Shown here: piece after piece, positions 22,371 through 32,890 of the stretch | Numbering within the stretch: the first letter of the stretch is position 1 | How the letters are laid out: every line of letters starts with the position of its first letter | DNA from: an uncultured Clostridium sp. | GTDB taxonomy: Bacteria; Bacillota; Clostridia; Clostridiales; Clostridiaceae | DNA: 64,000 nucleotides | Direction of reading: 5' to 3' | NCBI GenBank assembly: GCA_903789665.1 | Contig: CAIFEX010000012.1 | Span: forward strand, 1 to 64,000 | Program-made: the position numbers and the translations under genes | The notes under the pieces: generated by a model | What the model was told of the DNA's origin: nothing | Database searches by the model: none | The model's input: the letters and a program-made list of their open reading frames with translations, nothing else

Positions 22371-24980
22371 ATGAAAGATAAAAAATATGTTTATCTTTTC
22401 AATGAGGGAAATGCTAGTATGAGGGATTTACTGGGTGGAAAAGGCGCAAATTTAGCAGAAATGATAAACATTGGTATACCTGTTCCAGAAGGATTTACCA
22501 TAACTACAGAGGCCTGTATCAAGTATTATGGAGAGAACAAAACTATATCCGAAGACATTATAGAGGAGATTTATAGTGCACTTGGAAAAATTGAAAAGAA
22601 AACGGGTAGAGAATTTGGAAATAAAGAAAATCCTCTTTTAGTATCTGTCAGATCAGGGGCAAAAATTTCCATGCCTGGAATGATGGATACTATACTTAAT
22701 TTAGGCTTAAATGACAAAACGGTGAAAGGATTGGGCAGGCTTGCGGGAAATGAGAGATTTGCCTATGATTCCTATGGGAGATTCATTCAGATGTTTTCAA
22801 CTGTAGTTATGGGAATTGAAAAGAAAAAATTTGAAGATGTACTGGATAATGCAGAGAATGCAGAACTTACAGTATCCAATTTAAAGGAAATAATTGTGAA
22901 ATTTAAAAAAATTTACAATGATGAGACAGGAAGTAATTTCCCTCAAAATCCTGAAAAGCAGCTATTGCAGGCCATTGCCGCTGTATTTATGTCCTGGTAT
23001 AACCCGCGGGCTGTAATATACAGAAAATCAAATGAAATTTCAGATAAATGGGGTACGGCTGTAAATGTACAATCCATGGTATTTGGAAATATGGGAGAAA
23101 CTTCGGGCACAGGTGTGGCATTTACAAGAAATCCTGCTACCGGAGAAAAATCCGTATTTGGTGAATATCTTATAAATGCCCAGGGAGAAGATGTAGTTGC
23201 AGGAATTGGAACACCACAGCCCATAATAAATTTGAAAGAAGATCTTCCGGAATGTTATTCCCAATTCATGAATATTGCACATAAATTGGAAAATCACTAC
23301 AGGGATATGCAGGATGTGGAATTTACCATAGAACGGGGAAAACTGTATTTTCTCCAGACTAGGAGCGGGAGGAGAACTGCACAGGCTGCACTTAGAATAG
23401 CAGTGGATATGGTGGAAGAAAATTTAATCGGAAAGGAAGAGGCTGTACTCAAAGTTGAACCCAGACAGCTGGATACCCTTCTGCATCTAAATTTTGATAG
23501 GGATGAGATAAAAAGAGCGGATGCGATAGCAAAGGGGCTTCCTGCATCACAGGGAGCTGCCTGCGGAAGAATATATTTTACATCAGAAGATGCAAAAAAA
23601 CACCATGATCACGGTGAAAAGGTAATACTTGTGAAAACTGAAACCTTACCTGAAGATATAGAGGGAATATCAGCTTCAGAAGGTATACTTACTACAAAAG
23701 GCGGAATGACTTCTCGTGCAGCTGTAACGGCTAGGGCAATGGGAATTTGCTGTGTAACCAGCTGTAACAATTTGATAATAGATGAAAAGGCAGGAAATTT
23801 TAAAGTTAAGGACAGGCTCTACAGGAAAGGTGACTATATATCGCTGGACGGCAGCACCGGGAATGTATATGGAAAATTCATGCAGACAGTGTTACCTGAA
23901 GTGTCAGGTTATTTTAGTATATTCATGGGTTGGACGGATGATATAAAGAAAATGGCAGTTAGAGCCAATGCGGATACTCCGGGGGATGTCAAAAAGGCAG
24001 TTGAATTTGGAGCCGAAGGAATAGGGCTTTGCAGGACGGAGCGTATGTTCTTCAATGAAGACAGGATATCTTACATTAGAGAAATGATAGTTTTCAGTAC
24101 AGAGGAGCAGAAGAGAAGGGCATTGTATAAACTTTTGCCTAAACAAAAAGAGGATTTCATCAAAATATATGAAGCTGCAGGAGAAAGATCCGTAACGATT
24201 AGGCTTCTGGATTCATCACTATATGAATTTTTACCTGCAGATGAAAGTTCCATAAAGAATTTGTCTGATAAAATGGGTGTGAATTTTCAGAAGTTAAAAA
24301 ATACTGTAAGATCTTTTCATGAATTCAATCCCATGATGGGACAAAGAGGCTGCAGACTTGCCATTTCTTATCCTGAAATAGCGGAAATTCAGACCAAAGC
24401 TATTATGGAAGCTGCTATTGACGTTAAAAGGGAAAAGGGATATAATATAGTTCCAGAGATAATGGTACCTCTTGTAGGAGGGGTAAGAGAGTTAAAATAT
24501 GTGAAAAATATAGTTGTAAAAACGGCGGATGAAGTGATAAAAGCCAGTGGTATTGAATTGGGATATAAAGTAGGTACGATGATAGAGGTTCCAAGAGCTG
24601 CGCTTACTGCCGACAAAATAGCGGCAGAAGCTGAATTTTTTTCTTTTGGGACAGATGATTTGACTCAGATGACTTTTGGATTTTCAAGAGATGATCTAAG
24701 CAAATCCTTGAGTTCATATTGTGATAAGAAGATATATGAGTTTGATCCATTTCAGAAGATAGATCGAGCTGGAGTGGGTAAACTCATAGATATGGCTGTA
24801 AAATTAGGCAGGGAAACGAAAGCTGATATAGGACTTGGAATATGCGGCGAACAGGGAAGAGATCCTTCATCGATAGAATTTTTTCACGATATTGGATTTG
24901 ATTATATTTCTTGTCTTCCTGTTAAAATACCTGTGGCAAGGTTAGCTGCAGCCCAGGCTCAGATAAAGGATCCAAGGTAG
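22371..24980 (+). CDS. Pyruvate phosphate dikinase homologue lacking the catalytic histidine
   Basis: 869-aa protein collinear with PPDK: ATP-grasp domain (VRSGAKISMPGMMDTILNLG, FGNMGETSGTGVAFTRNPAT), swivelling phosphohistidine domain and PEP/pyruvate barrel. The swivel motif reads GGMTSRAAVTARAMG, so residue 449, aligned with His455 of the C. symbiosum enzyme, is Arg (CGT, 23715-23717). Asn768 is Asp762 (FGTDDLTQ). Arg555, Arg611, Glu739 and Cys825 match the known Arg561, Arg617, Glu745 and Cys831, at a constant offset of six. Normal dikinase chemistry should not work, so it may be regulatory or repurposed. AAAGGAGG precedes the ATG. Next to a CcpN-like gene. Confidence 0.9.
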   Translation: MKDKKYVYLFNEGNASMRDLLGGKGANLAEMINIGIPVPEGFTITTEACIKYYGENKTISEDIIEEIYSALGKIEKKTGREFGNKENPLLVSVRSGAKISMPGMMDTILNLGLNDKTVKGLGRLAGNERFAYDSYGRFIQMFSTVVMGIEKKKFEDVLDNAENAELTVSNLKEIIVKFKKIYNDETGSNFPQNPEKQLLQAIAAVFMSWYNPRAVIYRKSNEISDKWGTAVNVQSMVFGNMGETSGTGVAFTRNPATGEKSVFGEYLINAQGEDVVAGIGTPQPIINLKEDLPECYSQFMNIAHKLENHYRDMQDVEFTIERGKLYFLQTRSGRRTAQAALRIAVDMVEENLIGKEEAVLKVEPRQLDTLLHLNFDRDEIKRADAIAKGLPASQGAACGRIYFTSEDAKKHHDHGEKVILVKTETLPEDIEGISASEGILTTKGGMTSRAAVTARAMGICCVTSCNNLIIDEKAGNFKVKDRLYRKGDYISLDGSTGNVYGKFMQTVLPEVSGYFSIFMGWTDDIKKMAVRANADTPGDVKKAVEFGAEGIGLCRTERMFFNEDRISYIREMIVFSTEEQKRRALYKLLPKQKEDFIKIYEAAGERSVTIRLLDSSLYEFLPADESSIKNLSDKMGVNFQKLKNTVRSFHEFNPMMGQRGCRLAISYPEIAEIQTKAIMEAAIDVKREKGYNIVPEIMVPLVGGVRELKYVKNIVVKTADEVIKASGIELGYKVGTMIEVPRAALTADKIAAEAEFFSFGTDDLTQMTFGFSRDDLSKSLSSYCDKKIYEFDPFQKIDRAGVGKLIDMAVKLGRETKADIGLGICGEQGRDPSSIEFFHDIGFDYISCLPVKIPVARLAAAQAQIKDPR

Positions 24981-25034
24981 ATGAATGGTTGAAAATAGGT
25001 AGTTTTTAAAAGTGGATGATATTAAAAGATAATT

Positions 25035-25070
25035 AACCGACCTTTTGCTTTTTAGGAAAAGGTCGGTTTT
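25035..25070 (+). terminator. Bidirectional terminator between the dikinase homologue and the CotS-like gene
   Basis: AACCGACCTTTT (25035-25046) pairs perfectly with AAAAGGTCGGTT (25057-25068), between convergent genes. A short U run follows on the plus strand. Confidence 0.85.
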
Positions 25071-25088
25071 ATGTGCGGAAGTTTAAAG

Positions 25089-26129
25089 TCATTGAAAAGT
25101 AGTATCAAATTTTTTTTCTATATATTTTCCAAATTCTATTGTGAATTTAAGTTGATTTTGACAGCTGCTGGAATATTTTTTTAATAAATAGATAAAAGAA
25201 TTATGATTGCACTTCAATATATTATTATAATAATCCCTCGATATTTTCCAAAATTTTTGAGGAAACGATAGATAGGAAATAATATATTTGTAGTCATCTA
25301 AGGTCAGCGGGAAAGTTTTTTCATAGAGTTCCAGACAGGATATGGTGGTATCAAGCCTCCAATTGGTGGAGTTCCTTTTTAGGAACCTTCTGAAAAAATA
25401 GGATATATCATGGGCACAGTAATCTATACTGCATTTGTCGAAATCAATTACCCAGATATTATTTTCTTCATCAAATATTATGTTTTTGTTTACGTAATCT
25501 AAATGACATAGGCTGACACTTAGATTTTTATAATTTATGTTTGAAGATATTCTGGCTGATATTTTGGCCAGCATGAAATTTATTTCAAAGTATCGTAAAA
25601 ATAATGTAGAAAATTTGTCCTTGTATTTAAAAGCTAAATTTGAGCAATTTAAAAGTTGATTTAAGTGTTTTTGAAAAGATATATATATATTTTCAAAATT
25701 TACCCTAAGTTTACTTCCGTCTATTGGAAAAAAATTTTTGCTTACGAGATGCATCTTGGATAAATTGGAAATTGCATATAGTAAATGCAGACTATCGTCA
25801 TAGCTGCATTTGACTCCTATTATCCAGGGAGTCATTATGAAGAGCATTCCTTTGTATTTTACGAAACGATTTTTTCGGATTGTAGGCAGTATTCTGGGAA
25901 CTCTGATCCCATTTCGAGAAAGCCATTCTATTGCTGAATATACGAAAAGCAAATTGCTTTCGTCGAAGTATACCTTTTTTAAACAGTAATTTTTGTTTGA
26001 ATAATTTACCTTATATACGGCTCTTTGTTTATCTGTATTTTTAAATTTAATTCTGATTATATCTGCATCTGCCATATCATAATGAGGCAAAATGTATTTT
26101 TTTACGTTTTCCTCAGATAATAAATCCAT
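25089..26129 (-). CDS. CotS-like spore coat protein with kinase/phosphotransferase fold
   Basis: 346-aa protein of the CotS/YsxE group in the aminoglycoside-phosphotransferase superfamily. The nucleotide-binding lysine segment (NYCLKKVYFDESN) is near residue 50. The catalytic-loop-like HLDYVNKNIIF and metal-binding-like VIDFDKCSIDYCAHD (WVIDFD) are present. Members are spore coat components; some are kinase-like with unknown substrate. Divergent from dgt and convergent with the upstream gene. Paralogue identity within the family cannot be fixed here. Confidence 0.85.
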   Translation of the reverse strand: MDLLSEENVKKYILPHYDMADADIIRIKFKNTDKQRAVYKVNYSNKNYCLKKVYFDESNLLFVYSAIEWLSRNGIRVPRILPTIRKNRFVKYKGMLFIMTPWIIGVKCSYDDSLHLLYAISNLSKMHLVSKNFFPIDGSKLRVNFENIYISFQKHLNQLLNCSNLAFKYKDKFSTLFLRYFEINFMLAKISARISSNINYKNLSVSLCHLDYVNKNIIFDEENNIWVIDFDKCSIDYCAHDISYFFRRFLKRNSTNWRLDTTISCLELYEKTFPLTLDDYKYIISYLSFPQKFWKISRDYYNNILKCNHNSFIYLLKKYSSSCQNQLKFTIEFGKYIEKKFDTTFQ

Positions 26130-26249
26130 ATAAAACTCCTTAAAATTTCTTTCTCTATAATAATATTAAAAGTTTCTTTATATTATACATTTTCATTAAA
26201 AAAAGGAGTTTTCAGCTGTAAAGTAGAATAAATTTATGAGGTGATTGCT

Positions 26250-27275
26250 GTGAAGATAAGGGAAAAGATAGAGTACAAAGAAAAATTGATACTGATACCT
26301 CAAGCTGCCTTTTCTGTTGAAACAATGGGAAGGAATGTAAAGGAAAAAAAGGATGATATAAGAACCGATTATATGATAGATAGAGACAGAATAATACACA
26401 GCAAATCTTTTAGAAGATTAAAGCATAAAACTCAGGTATATATAAAGATGCCGGGAGATCATTATAGAACTAGGCTTACTCATACATTGGAAGTGAATCA
26501 GATAGGAAAGACCATAGGCAAGGGAATAGGATTGAATGAGGATTTGATAGAAGCTATAGCCATGGGACATGATATTGGACATGTGGCTTTTGCCCACAGT
26601 GGTGAAGAACTGCTCGATAAACTTCTGCCGCAGGGCTTTAAGCACAATGAAAACAGTGTGAGGGTACTTACTAGAATAGAAAAACAGGGCAAGGGGCTTA
26701 ATTTAACAAGGGAAGTACTGGATGGGATATTACATCACAGCGGTTTTACAGATAAGTCAAAGGCCTTTACCCTGGAGGGACAGGTAGTCAGATACAGTGA
26801 CAAGATAGCTTATGTGAATCATGACATAGATGATTCCATAAGGGCTGGGCTGTTGAATGAAAGCGACATACCTGGTATTGCCATAAAAGTATTGGGGAGA
26901 ACCAACAGCAATAGAATAGATACTCTGGTTAAAGACTGCATTTATACTACTATGGAAAATATTAAAAATGGAATAAAACAAGTTGCTCTCAGCAATGAAG
27001 TATTTGATGCACTCTGTGTACTCAGAAATTTTATGTTTAAAAAAATATATAAAGGAGATATATTGAAGGCCGAGAGAGATAAAGCTAAATTTGTACTTGA
27101 ACAGGTATTTAACTATTTTTTCAAACATCCGGACAAAATGCCTGAATTTTATTTTAACATTGTAAAGGAAGAGGGTATTTACAGGGGAGTGGCGGACTAT
27201 ATATCCGGAATGAGCGATGATTATTGTCTTATAATGTTTCACAACATATATGTACCTAAGTTTGTTATATGTTAA
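26250..27275 (+). CDS. dgt: Deoxyguanosinetriphosphate triphosphohydrolase-like HD protein
   Basis: HD-domain dNTP triphosphohydrolase family. The 341-aa product has [31 protein letters not shown] and [14 protein letters not shown], the metal-binding HD framework. GTG at 26250 follows GAGGTGA by 5 bases; the GTG at 26241 lies within that site. Its neighbours dnaG and rpoD form the typical clostridial order. Confidence 0.93.
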   Translation: MKIREKIEYKEKLILIPQAAFSVETMGRNVKEKKDDIRTDYMIDRDRIIHSKSFRRLKHKTQVYIKMPGDHYRTRLTHTLEVNQIGKTIGKGIGLNEDLIEAIAMGHDIGHVAFAHSGEELLDKLLPQGFKHNENSVRVLTRIEKQGKGLNLTREVLDGILHHSGFTDKSKAFTLEGQVVRYSDKIAYVNHDIDDSIRAGLLNESDIPGIAIKVLGRTNSNRIDTLVKDCIYTTMENIKNGIKQVALSNEVFDALCVLRNFMFKKIYKGDILKAERDKAKFVLEQVFNYFFKHPDKMPEFYFNIVKEEGIYRGVADYISGMSDDYCLIMFHNIYVPKFVIC

Positions 27276-27350
27276 GGAATAATTTCTGCTATTATATGGG
27301 TAAAATACAATTGGGTAGTAACTGAAATTGAAGGATATTTAATTTCTGTA

Positions 27351-27373
27351 AAGAATATATATAATATATTCTT
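27351..27373 (+). promoter_or_regulatory. Perfect 10-bp dyad upstream of dnaG
   Basis: AAGAATATAT (27351-27360) and ATATATTCTT (27364-27373) flank a 3-base centre and include a TATAAT (27360-27365). It could be an operator over a -10 element or a chance AT-rich palindrome. Confidence 0.35.
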
Positions 27374-27420
27374 ACTTGGGAATAAAAATTTTTAGCATTA
27401 AAGAAGGAATATAGTAATTT

Positions 27421-27492
27421 ATGTCGAATATATTTATCCTTGGACGCAATAATTTGGGTTTATTAATTTTTAAGATAGGTGGGATTATTTAG
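27421..27492 (+). CDS. Possible 23-codon leader ORF ending at the dnaG start
   Basis: ATG at 27421 (AAGGAA 11 bases upstream) opens a 23-codon frame, MSNIFILGRN..., whose TAG overlaps the dnaG GTG by one base (TAGTG). This could couple dnaG translation. No homologue is recognised and it may be chance. Confidence 0.25.
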   Translation: MSNIFILGRNNLGLLIFKIGGII

Positions 27493-29264
27493 TGATATCG
27501 GAAGATGTCATTCAAAAAGTAAAAGAAGAAAATGACATAGTGGATGTAATATCTGAAAGTGTGAAGCTTAAAAAATCGGGGAGAAATTATATGGGATTAT
27601 GTCCCTTTCATCATGAAAAAACTCCATCTTTTAGTGTATCAAGAGACAAACAGATATACAAATGCTTTGGATGCGGAGAAGCGGGAAATGTATTTACATT
27701 TATAATGAAGTATAAAAATTTAAGCTTTCCAGAAGCAGTGAAGTTATTGGCAGATAGAGTAAACATAGATATAGATTTTGATAAGGGCAGCAGCCATAGA
27801 AAGAATACTTTTCAGAAACTTTACAAATTAAATACGTCGGCTGCAAGGTATTTTTTTAACTGTTTAAAGAAAAGTGAAAGCGCTAGGAATTATTTGTCGA
27901 ACAGGGGTATAACTGAAAATACCATAAGGAGATTTGGATTGGGATATTCTGTTGACAGCTGGAATCATATGCTTAACTTTTTAAAAAATGAGGGATTTAC
28001 GGAACTGGATATGGTTTCTGCAGGACTCATAATCAAAAGCCAGAAGGGAAATTATTACGATAGATTTAGAAATAGGATAATTTTTCCTGTATTTAATAGC
28101 AGGGGGAAGGTAATAGGATTTGGAGGAAGGGTACTTGATAATTCAAAACCTAAGTATTTAAATTCACCGGAGACTTCTCTATTTAAGAAAGGCACTAACC
28201 TTTACGGACTAAATTTTGCACTGAAGGGGAATTTTTCAAGAGTGCTTATAATTGTAGAGGGTTATATGGACTGTATATCTCTTCATCAATGCGGCATAAC
28301 CAATGTGGTGGCTTCGCTGGGAACAGCCCTTACTGTAAATCAGGCTAGACTTATGGCAAGATATGCAGATAAAGTTATAATATCTTATGATGCAGATACG
28401 GCTGGTCAGATGGCAACGGTACGTGGTATGGATATACTAAAGAAAGTTGGCATGGAAGTTGAGGTACTGCAGATACCGGACGGCAAGGATCCAGATGAAT
28501 TTGTCAGGGACAACGGCAGAGAGGGATTTTTGAAACTTGTAGATAAAGCTGTTCCCCTTATAGAGTATAAAATCCAAAATATAAGGGAAAGCGTGAATTT
28601 TAACAGTACGGAAGGTACTGTTAAATATGCAGAGAAAGTACTTGAAGTACTGGCAAAAGTGGATCCTATAGAAAGAGAAGTGTATTTGAAGAAATTATCG
28701 GAAGAAACAGGCATAAGAGATCAGGTACTTTATGATATGTTAAATAAGAGGAATATCCAAAAAAATGTAAAAAAACATGAAAATATGAATATAGATATGG
28801 GTTTTGGACAAAAATTATATTTAGAACCAGCATATTTAAAGGCGGAAAGGGCTCTCTTAAAGTTAATTCTTGAAAATGAGGAGGCTTTTAAATATTCACT
28901 GGATAAAATAGGTGCTGAGGATATTATACTGGAAAGTCACAGGAAAATATATGGATATATAGTGAAGAATATGAACTATGATGTAGAAAAACGAAAAAAA
29001 TTGATAGAGGTAAAGTGCGATGATGTGAATACATCTAAAGAGTGGGTAGAGATTATGGATACCAGGATATTATATGATAATTATGATTATAGAGGTTTAA
29101 TAGATGATTTTGTAAATAAGATTAAAAAACATAGATTAGAGGAATCCAAAAATTATATTATTGGTGAAATAAAAAAGTTCGAATCTGAGGGAAGATTGAA
29201 TGAATCTTTGAAATTGGCACAAAAGTTAATTGAAATACAGAAAAGGATTGGTGAGTTGCAGTAA
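27492..29264 (+). CDS. dnaG: DNA primase
   Basis: Synthesises RNA primers at the replication fork. The 590-aa product has the CHC2 zinc finger ([11 protein letters not shown] through CFGCGEAGN), the catalytic N-terminal domain, TOPRIM motifs VEGYMD and SYDADTAG, and a helicase-binding C-terminal domain. GTG start with AGGTGGG upstream. Followed by rpoD as in the classic macromolecular synthesis operon. Confidence 0.97.
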   Translation: MISEDVIQKVKEENDIVDVISESVKLKKSGRNYMGLCPFHHEKTPSFSVSRDKQIYKCFGCGEAGNVFTFIMKYKNLSFPEAVKLLADRVNIDIDFDKGSSHRKNTFQKLYKLNTSAARYFFNCLKKSESARNYLSNRGITENTIRRFGLGYSVDSWNHMLNFLKNEGFTELDMVSAGLIIKSQKGNYYDRFRNRIIFPVFNSRGKVIGFGGRVLDNSKPKYLNSPETSLFKKGTNLYGLNFALKGNFSRVLIIVEGYMDCISLHQCGITNVVASLGTALTVNQARLMARYADKVIISYDADTAGQMATVRGMDILKKVGMEVEVLQIPDGKDPDEFVRDNGREGFLKLVDKAVPLIEYKIQNIRESVNFNSTEGTVKYAEKVLEVLAKVDPIEREVYLKKLSEETGIRDQVLYDMLNKRNIQKNVKKHENMNIDMGFGQKLYLEPAYLKAERALLKLILENEEAFKYSLDKIGAEDIILESHRKIYGYIVKNMNYDVEKRKKLIEVKCDDVNTSKEWVEIMDTRILYDNYDYRGLIDDFVNKIKKHRLEESKNYIIGEIKKFESEGRLNESLKLAQKLIEIQKRIGELQ

Positions 29265-29284
29265 TGGTTAAAGGAGGCAAGAAA

Positions 29285-30349
29285 ATGAAGAGTAGAAATT
29301 CAAAAATACAGCTAGTCAAAAAGCTTATAGAAAAAGGGAAGAAAAAAGGCACTTTAACTTATAAAGAGATAATGGATGAATTGGAAGAGGTGGATTTAAG
29401 CCCTGAACAGATAGAGAAAATATATGAAACACTCGAATCCATGGGTGTAGAAGTAACTGGAGATTTAAATGGGACTAATAAAGATGAAAAGAATTTGGAT
29501 TTGTCGGTTCCGGAAGGTGTGGCCATAGATGATCCAGTTAGAATGTATTTAAAAGAAATAGGAAAAGTTTCATTGCTCTTGCCGGAAGAAGAAATATCCC
29601 TTGCCAAGAGAATAGAGGCGGGAGATCAAGAAGCTAAAAAGAAACTTGCGGAAGCTAATTTGAGATTGGTAGTCAGTATAGCGAAGAGGTATGTAGGCAG
29701 GGGAATGTTGTTTCTGGATTTAATCCAGGAAGGAAATTTAGGGCTTATAAAAGCAGTTGAAAAGTTTGACTACAGAAAGGGGTACAAATTCAGCACCTAT
29801 GCTACCTGGTGGATAAGGCAGGCAATTACAAGAGCAATTGCAGATCAGGCAAGGACTATAAGAATACCTGTCCATATGGTGGAGACAATAAATAAACTTA
29901 TCAGAGTTTCCAGGCAGCTGCTTCAGGAATTAGGCAGGGATCCACATCCTGAAGAGGTAGCCAAGATAATGGAAATGCCCGTGGATAAAGTTAGGGAAAT
30001 TATGAAGATAGCCCAGGAACCTGTATCCCTTGAAACCCCTATTGGAGAAGAGGAAGACAGCCATCTTGGAGATTTCATACCGGACGACGAAGCACCTGCA
30101 CCGGCGGAAGCGGCAGCTTTTACAATGCTCAAGGAACAACTCATAAATGTTCTTGACACCTTGACTCCCAGGGAGGAAAAAGTGCTGAGGCTGAGATTCG
30201 GGCTGGATGACGGAAGGGCAAGAACTTTGGAAGAAGTCGGGAAGGAATTTAATGTGACCAGAGAGAGAATAAGACAGATAGAAGCCAAGGCTCTTAGAAA
30301 ACTGAGGCACCCGAGTAGAAGCAAAAAGTTAAAAGATTATTTAGATTAA
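29285..30349 (+). CDS. rpoD: RNA polymerase primary sigma factor SigA/RpoD
   Basis: Housekeeping sigma factor. The 354-aa product has region 1.1 remnants, region 1.2 ([16 protein letters not shown]), region 2 ([40 protein letters not shown]), region 3 and region 4 ([33 protein letters not shown]). ATG at 29285 follows AAAGGAGG by 8 bases; the ATG at 29264 overlaps the dnaG stop without a ribosome site. Confidence 0.98.
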   Translation: MKSRNSKIQLVKKLIEKGKKKGTLTYKEIMDELEEVDLSPEQIEKIYETLESMGVEVTGDLNGTNKDEKNLDLSVPEGVAIDDPVRMYLKEIGKVSLLLPEEEISLAKRIEAGDQEAKKKLAEANLRLVVSIAKRYVGRGMLFLDLIQEGNLGLIKAVEKFDYRKGYKFSTYATWWIRQAITRAIADQARTIRIPVHMVETINKLIRVSRQLLQELGRDPHPEEVAKIMEMPVDKVREIMKIAQEPVSLETPIGEEEDSHLGDFIPDDEAPAPAEAAAFTMLKEQLINVLDTLTPREEKVLRLRFGLDDGRARTLEEVGKEFNVTRERIRQIEAKALRKLRHPSRSKKLKDYLD

Positions 30350-30376
30350 AGCACCAATTAAAGGTGCTTTAATTAT
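30346..30376 (+). terminator. Terminator overlapping the rpoD stop
   Basis: TTAAAGCACC (30346-30355) pairs with GGTGCTTTAA (30363-30372), then TTATTTT. The stem starts in the last codon of rpoD. Confidence 0.65.
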
Positions 30377-30414
30377 TTTATGATATAATTATTAACAAAG
30401 AAGGTGATAGTGAA

Positions 30415-31305
30415 GTGAAAATTACCTATAGAGCTGCAAAAGGAGTAGGTGTGTATTTTATTATAGGTTTGATGATTTTGTATGATGCCGTACTTATATT
30501 TTTAATAAATTTTGTGAATTCCTATGAGATATATAATTTATTAAAATTTACATTGCTCTTTTTAAATTTATATCAGCTTTATTATATTGTTATTTGTGGT
30601 ACTCTTAAATATTCGATGGATGAAGATAATTTGTATATAACCAGTGCGCTTGGTCTTAAAAATGAAGAAATTCCATTTAAAACTATTCAGATGTACCAGA
30701 GCTCACAGGGACATATAAGGGGAGTTAAATTATCAGGATACGGTAAAAATAAATTTGCAATAGGTAGATCTTTTATTGATAAGATAGGTAACACCTATAT
30801 GTTTGTCACTTCGACTAAAAATGTAGTGTATTTAAAAACAGATACTGCAAATTATGGATTATCTCCGGAGAATTTTAAAAAATTTACAGAAGAATTAGAA
30901 AAAAGAAGGATAAATTGTTTTAAATGGGAAAATAGACTGAGTAAGAGTATTTCCATAAACAAGGAACCTAAATTTTTCATTCCATTTATAATTACTTCTA
31001 TAGTTGTTGTTTTACTTGCGTTGATACCGATAATCTTATACTTGTATGGAAAATTACCAGATAGAATGCCCGTTAGTTTTGACACGAGATTTATGGCTGT
31101 AAAGTTTGGGACAGGCAAACAATTTGCATTCAAACAGATGTCTTATGGAATCTTAAACATGGGAGTACTTTTTTGTATGTATTATGCAGGATATATTTAC
31201 TCCAAATATGATAAAAGGTATTCTTATAAATACATATATATATCTTTTATAGTGGCACTGTTTTATTTTATCATGCAGATTAGAATACTCTGCACGTTTA
31301 GATAG
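30415..31305 (+). CDS. Membrane protein with PH-like domain and DUF1648-like segment
   Basis: 296-aa protein. Two membrane segments at about 15-60 precede a bacterial PH-like domain (about 65-165, DNLYITSALGLKNEEIPF). A further hydrophobic segment follows (about 190-210), then YGKLPDRMPVSFD, typical of DUF1648, and two more membrane segments. Function unknown. GTG start after AAGGTGAT. Lies between rpoD and trmK. Confidence 0.8.
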   Translation: MKITYRAAKGVGVYFIIGLMILYDAVLIFLINFVNSYEIYNLLKFTLLFLNLYQLYYIVICGTLKYSMDEDNLYITSALGLKNEEIPFKTIQMYQSSQGHIRGVKLSGYGKNKFAIGRSFIDKIGNTYMFVTSTKNVVYLKTDTANYGLSPENFKKFTEELEKRRINCFKWENRLSKSISINKEPKFFIPFIITSIVVVLLALIPIILYLYGKLPDRMPVSFDTRFMAVKFGTGKQFAFKQMSYGILNMGVLFCMYYAGYIYSKYDKRYSYKYIYISFIVALFYFIMQIRILCTFR

Positions 31306-31314
31306 GAGAAGTAT

Positions 31315-31995
31315 ATGGAAATCAGTTCAAGGCTAAAAACTGTTGCGTGTATGGTGGATAAATGCCGCTGTGCAGCGGATATAGGTACGGATCATGGATA
31401 TGTGCCTATTTATCTGATAAAAAATCATATTTGCAGCAGGGTTATAGCATCAGATATAAATATAGGTCCCATAAAGAAGGCTATGCTCAATGTAAAATCT
31501 GAGAATTTAAGCGGCAGGATAGATTGCAGACTTGGAGAAGGTCTTTCCACCATAGCTCCTGGAGAAGCAGAGGAAATAGTGATCGCAGGGATGGGAGGAA
31601 ATCTTATAGCGGATATAATAGAAAGCCATATTGATGTATTTAGAAAGTCAGATTCTTTTGTACTTCAGCCCATGCAGAATTCAGAGGTACTGCGGGAGTA
31701 TATCTATAAAAAAGGTTTTAAAATATTAGATGAAGAATTATGTATTGACGAAAATAGATTTTATGAGATAATTAAAATAGAATATGCTTCTGATATAGAG
31801 AAAGTTGACAGTATATTTTATGAAGTTGGAAAAATTTTAATAGAAAAAAAGCATAGGTATCTCTCAAAATTTATAGAAAGCAAGATAGAAAATTACAGGA
31901 AAATAATTTTGAATATAAAGGGCCATACCGAACTGGCCAATAGAAGGAAAATAGAGCTACAGGCTAAAATAAGGAAATTGCGGGAGCTGATATGA
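31315..31995 (+). CDS. trmK: tRNA m1A22 methyltransferase
   Basis: SAM-dependent methylation of A22 in bacterial tRNAs. The 226-aa product has AADIGTDHGYVPIYL (motif I), VIASDINIGPIKKA and VIAGMGGNLIADI, typical of TrmK (YqfN). It stands directly after rpoD and before the Nif3 gene, as in Bacillus (sigA-yqfN-yqfO), with a 4-base overlap into the next gene. Confidence 0.95.
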   Translation: MEISSRLKTVACMVDKCRCAADIGTDHGYVPIYLIKNHICSRVIASDINIGPIKKAMLNVKSENLSGRIDCRLGEGLSTIAPGEAEEIVIAGMGGNLIADIIESHIDVFRKSDSFVLQPMQNSEVLREYIYKKGFKILDEELCIDENRFYEIIKIEYASDIEKVDSIFYEVGKILIEKKHRYLSKFIESKIENYRKIILNIKGHTELANRRKIELQAKIRKLRELI

Positions 31996-32810
31996 TGCAG
32001 TTGAAAATAAATGATATACAGAATATAATTGAAAAGTATGCACCTCCTAGACTTAAGGAAAGTTATGACAACGTAGGACTTATGGTAGGAGATATGGAAT
32101 GTGAGGTCACTTCCATATTGGTGTCATTGGACTGCACTTTGAAGGTTATAGAAGAGGCACAGCAAAATAAATGTAATCTTATATTTACCCATCATCCACT
32201 TTTGTTTAAAAGGCCGGACAGTATAACTGTGGGCAGCTTGCTTGGCAAAAAGATAATGATGCTGATAGAAAATCATATAAATGTTTATTCCTGTCATACC
32301 AATCTTGATTCTGCACAGGGAGGAATAAATGATATAATTATGGAGATGCTTGGGTTTGATTCCAGTGACGTTATTGAACCTGTGAAAGTTGATGGCAGAT
32401 TAGAATATAGGGATGGAATAGGAAGGATAAGCCGTCTTAGAGAACCTATTATTTTAAGCGAGCTCTGCAATAAGGTAAAAAGGTGTCTGGAAATACCTTC
32501 AGTTAGGTATGTGGGAAATGAGTTTAAGCTTATAGAAAAGATTGCAGTGATAAATGGAAGCGGACAGAGTTATTTTAATGAAGTAAGATTGCAGGGAGTC
32601 GATTGCATAATTACAGGAGACACCACTTATCATTATGTCAGTGATTTTGAAGAACAGGGTATAGCGGTAATTGATGCAGGTCATTTTGGGACTGAATGGC
32701 CAGCTATGAAAAAGGTAGCTGTGTTTTTGCAAAATAAAATAAAATCCCTTGGATTTGAAAATAATGTGATTTTATCAAAAGTTAACAGAGATCCATATAA
32801 ATGTAAGTAG
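31992..32810 (+). CDS. Nif3-like dinuclear metal center protein (YqfO)
   Basis: 272-aa Nif3/YqfO family protein, sometimes annotated as GTP cyclohydrolase I type 2. Metal ligands are visible in THHPLLFKRPDS, CHTNLDSAQGG and DAGHFGTEWPAMK. It lacks the PII-like insertion of Bacillus YqfO, so it is the short form. Molecular function is uncertain. Overlaps trmK. Confidence 0.92.
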   Translation: MMQLKINDIQNIIEKYAPPRLKESYDNVGLMVGDMECEVTSILVSLDCTLKVIEEAQQNKCNLIFTHHPLLFKRPDSITVGSLLGKKIMMLIENHINVYSCHTNLDSAQGGINDIIMEMLGFDSSDVIEPVKVDGRLEYRDGIGRISRLREPIILSELCNKVKRCLEIPSVRYVGNEFKLIEKIAVINGSGQSYFNEVRLQGVDCIITGDTTYHYVSDFEEQGIAVIDAGHFGTEWPAMKKVAVFLQNKIKSLGFENNVILSKVNRDPYKCK

Positions 32811-32841
32811 AAATGAATTTAAATTCATTTCTACTTTTTTG
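32805..32841 (+). terminator. Terminator after the Nif3 gene
   Basis: A 16-bp perfect stem (32805-32820 with 32821-32836) is followed by a U run. It overlaps the stop codon of the Nif3 gene. The tiny loop requires the central bases to open. Confidence 0.85.
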
Positions 32842-32890
32842 TATTAAGTGATTTTAAAGTTCAGGTAGCAGAAAGGGGAAGAGAAAATAA

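Noticed and set aside
32805..32836. Perfect palindrome considered as an operator
   Set aside because: Followed by a U run and placed at the end of a gene, so it is a terminator.
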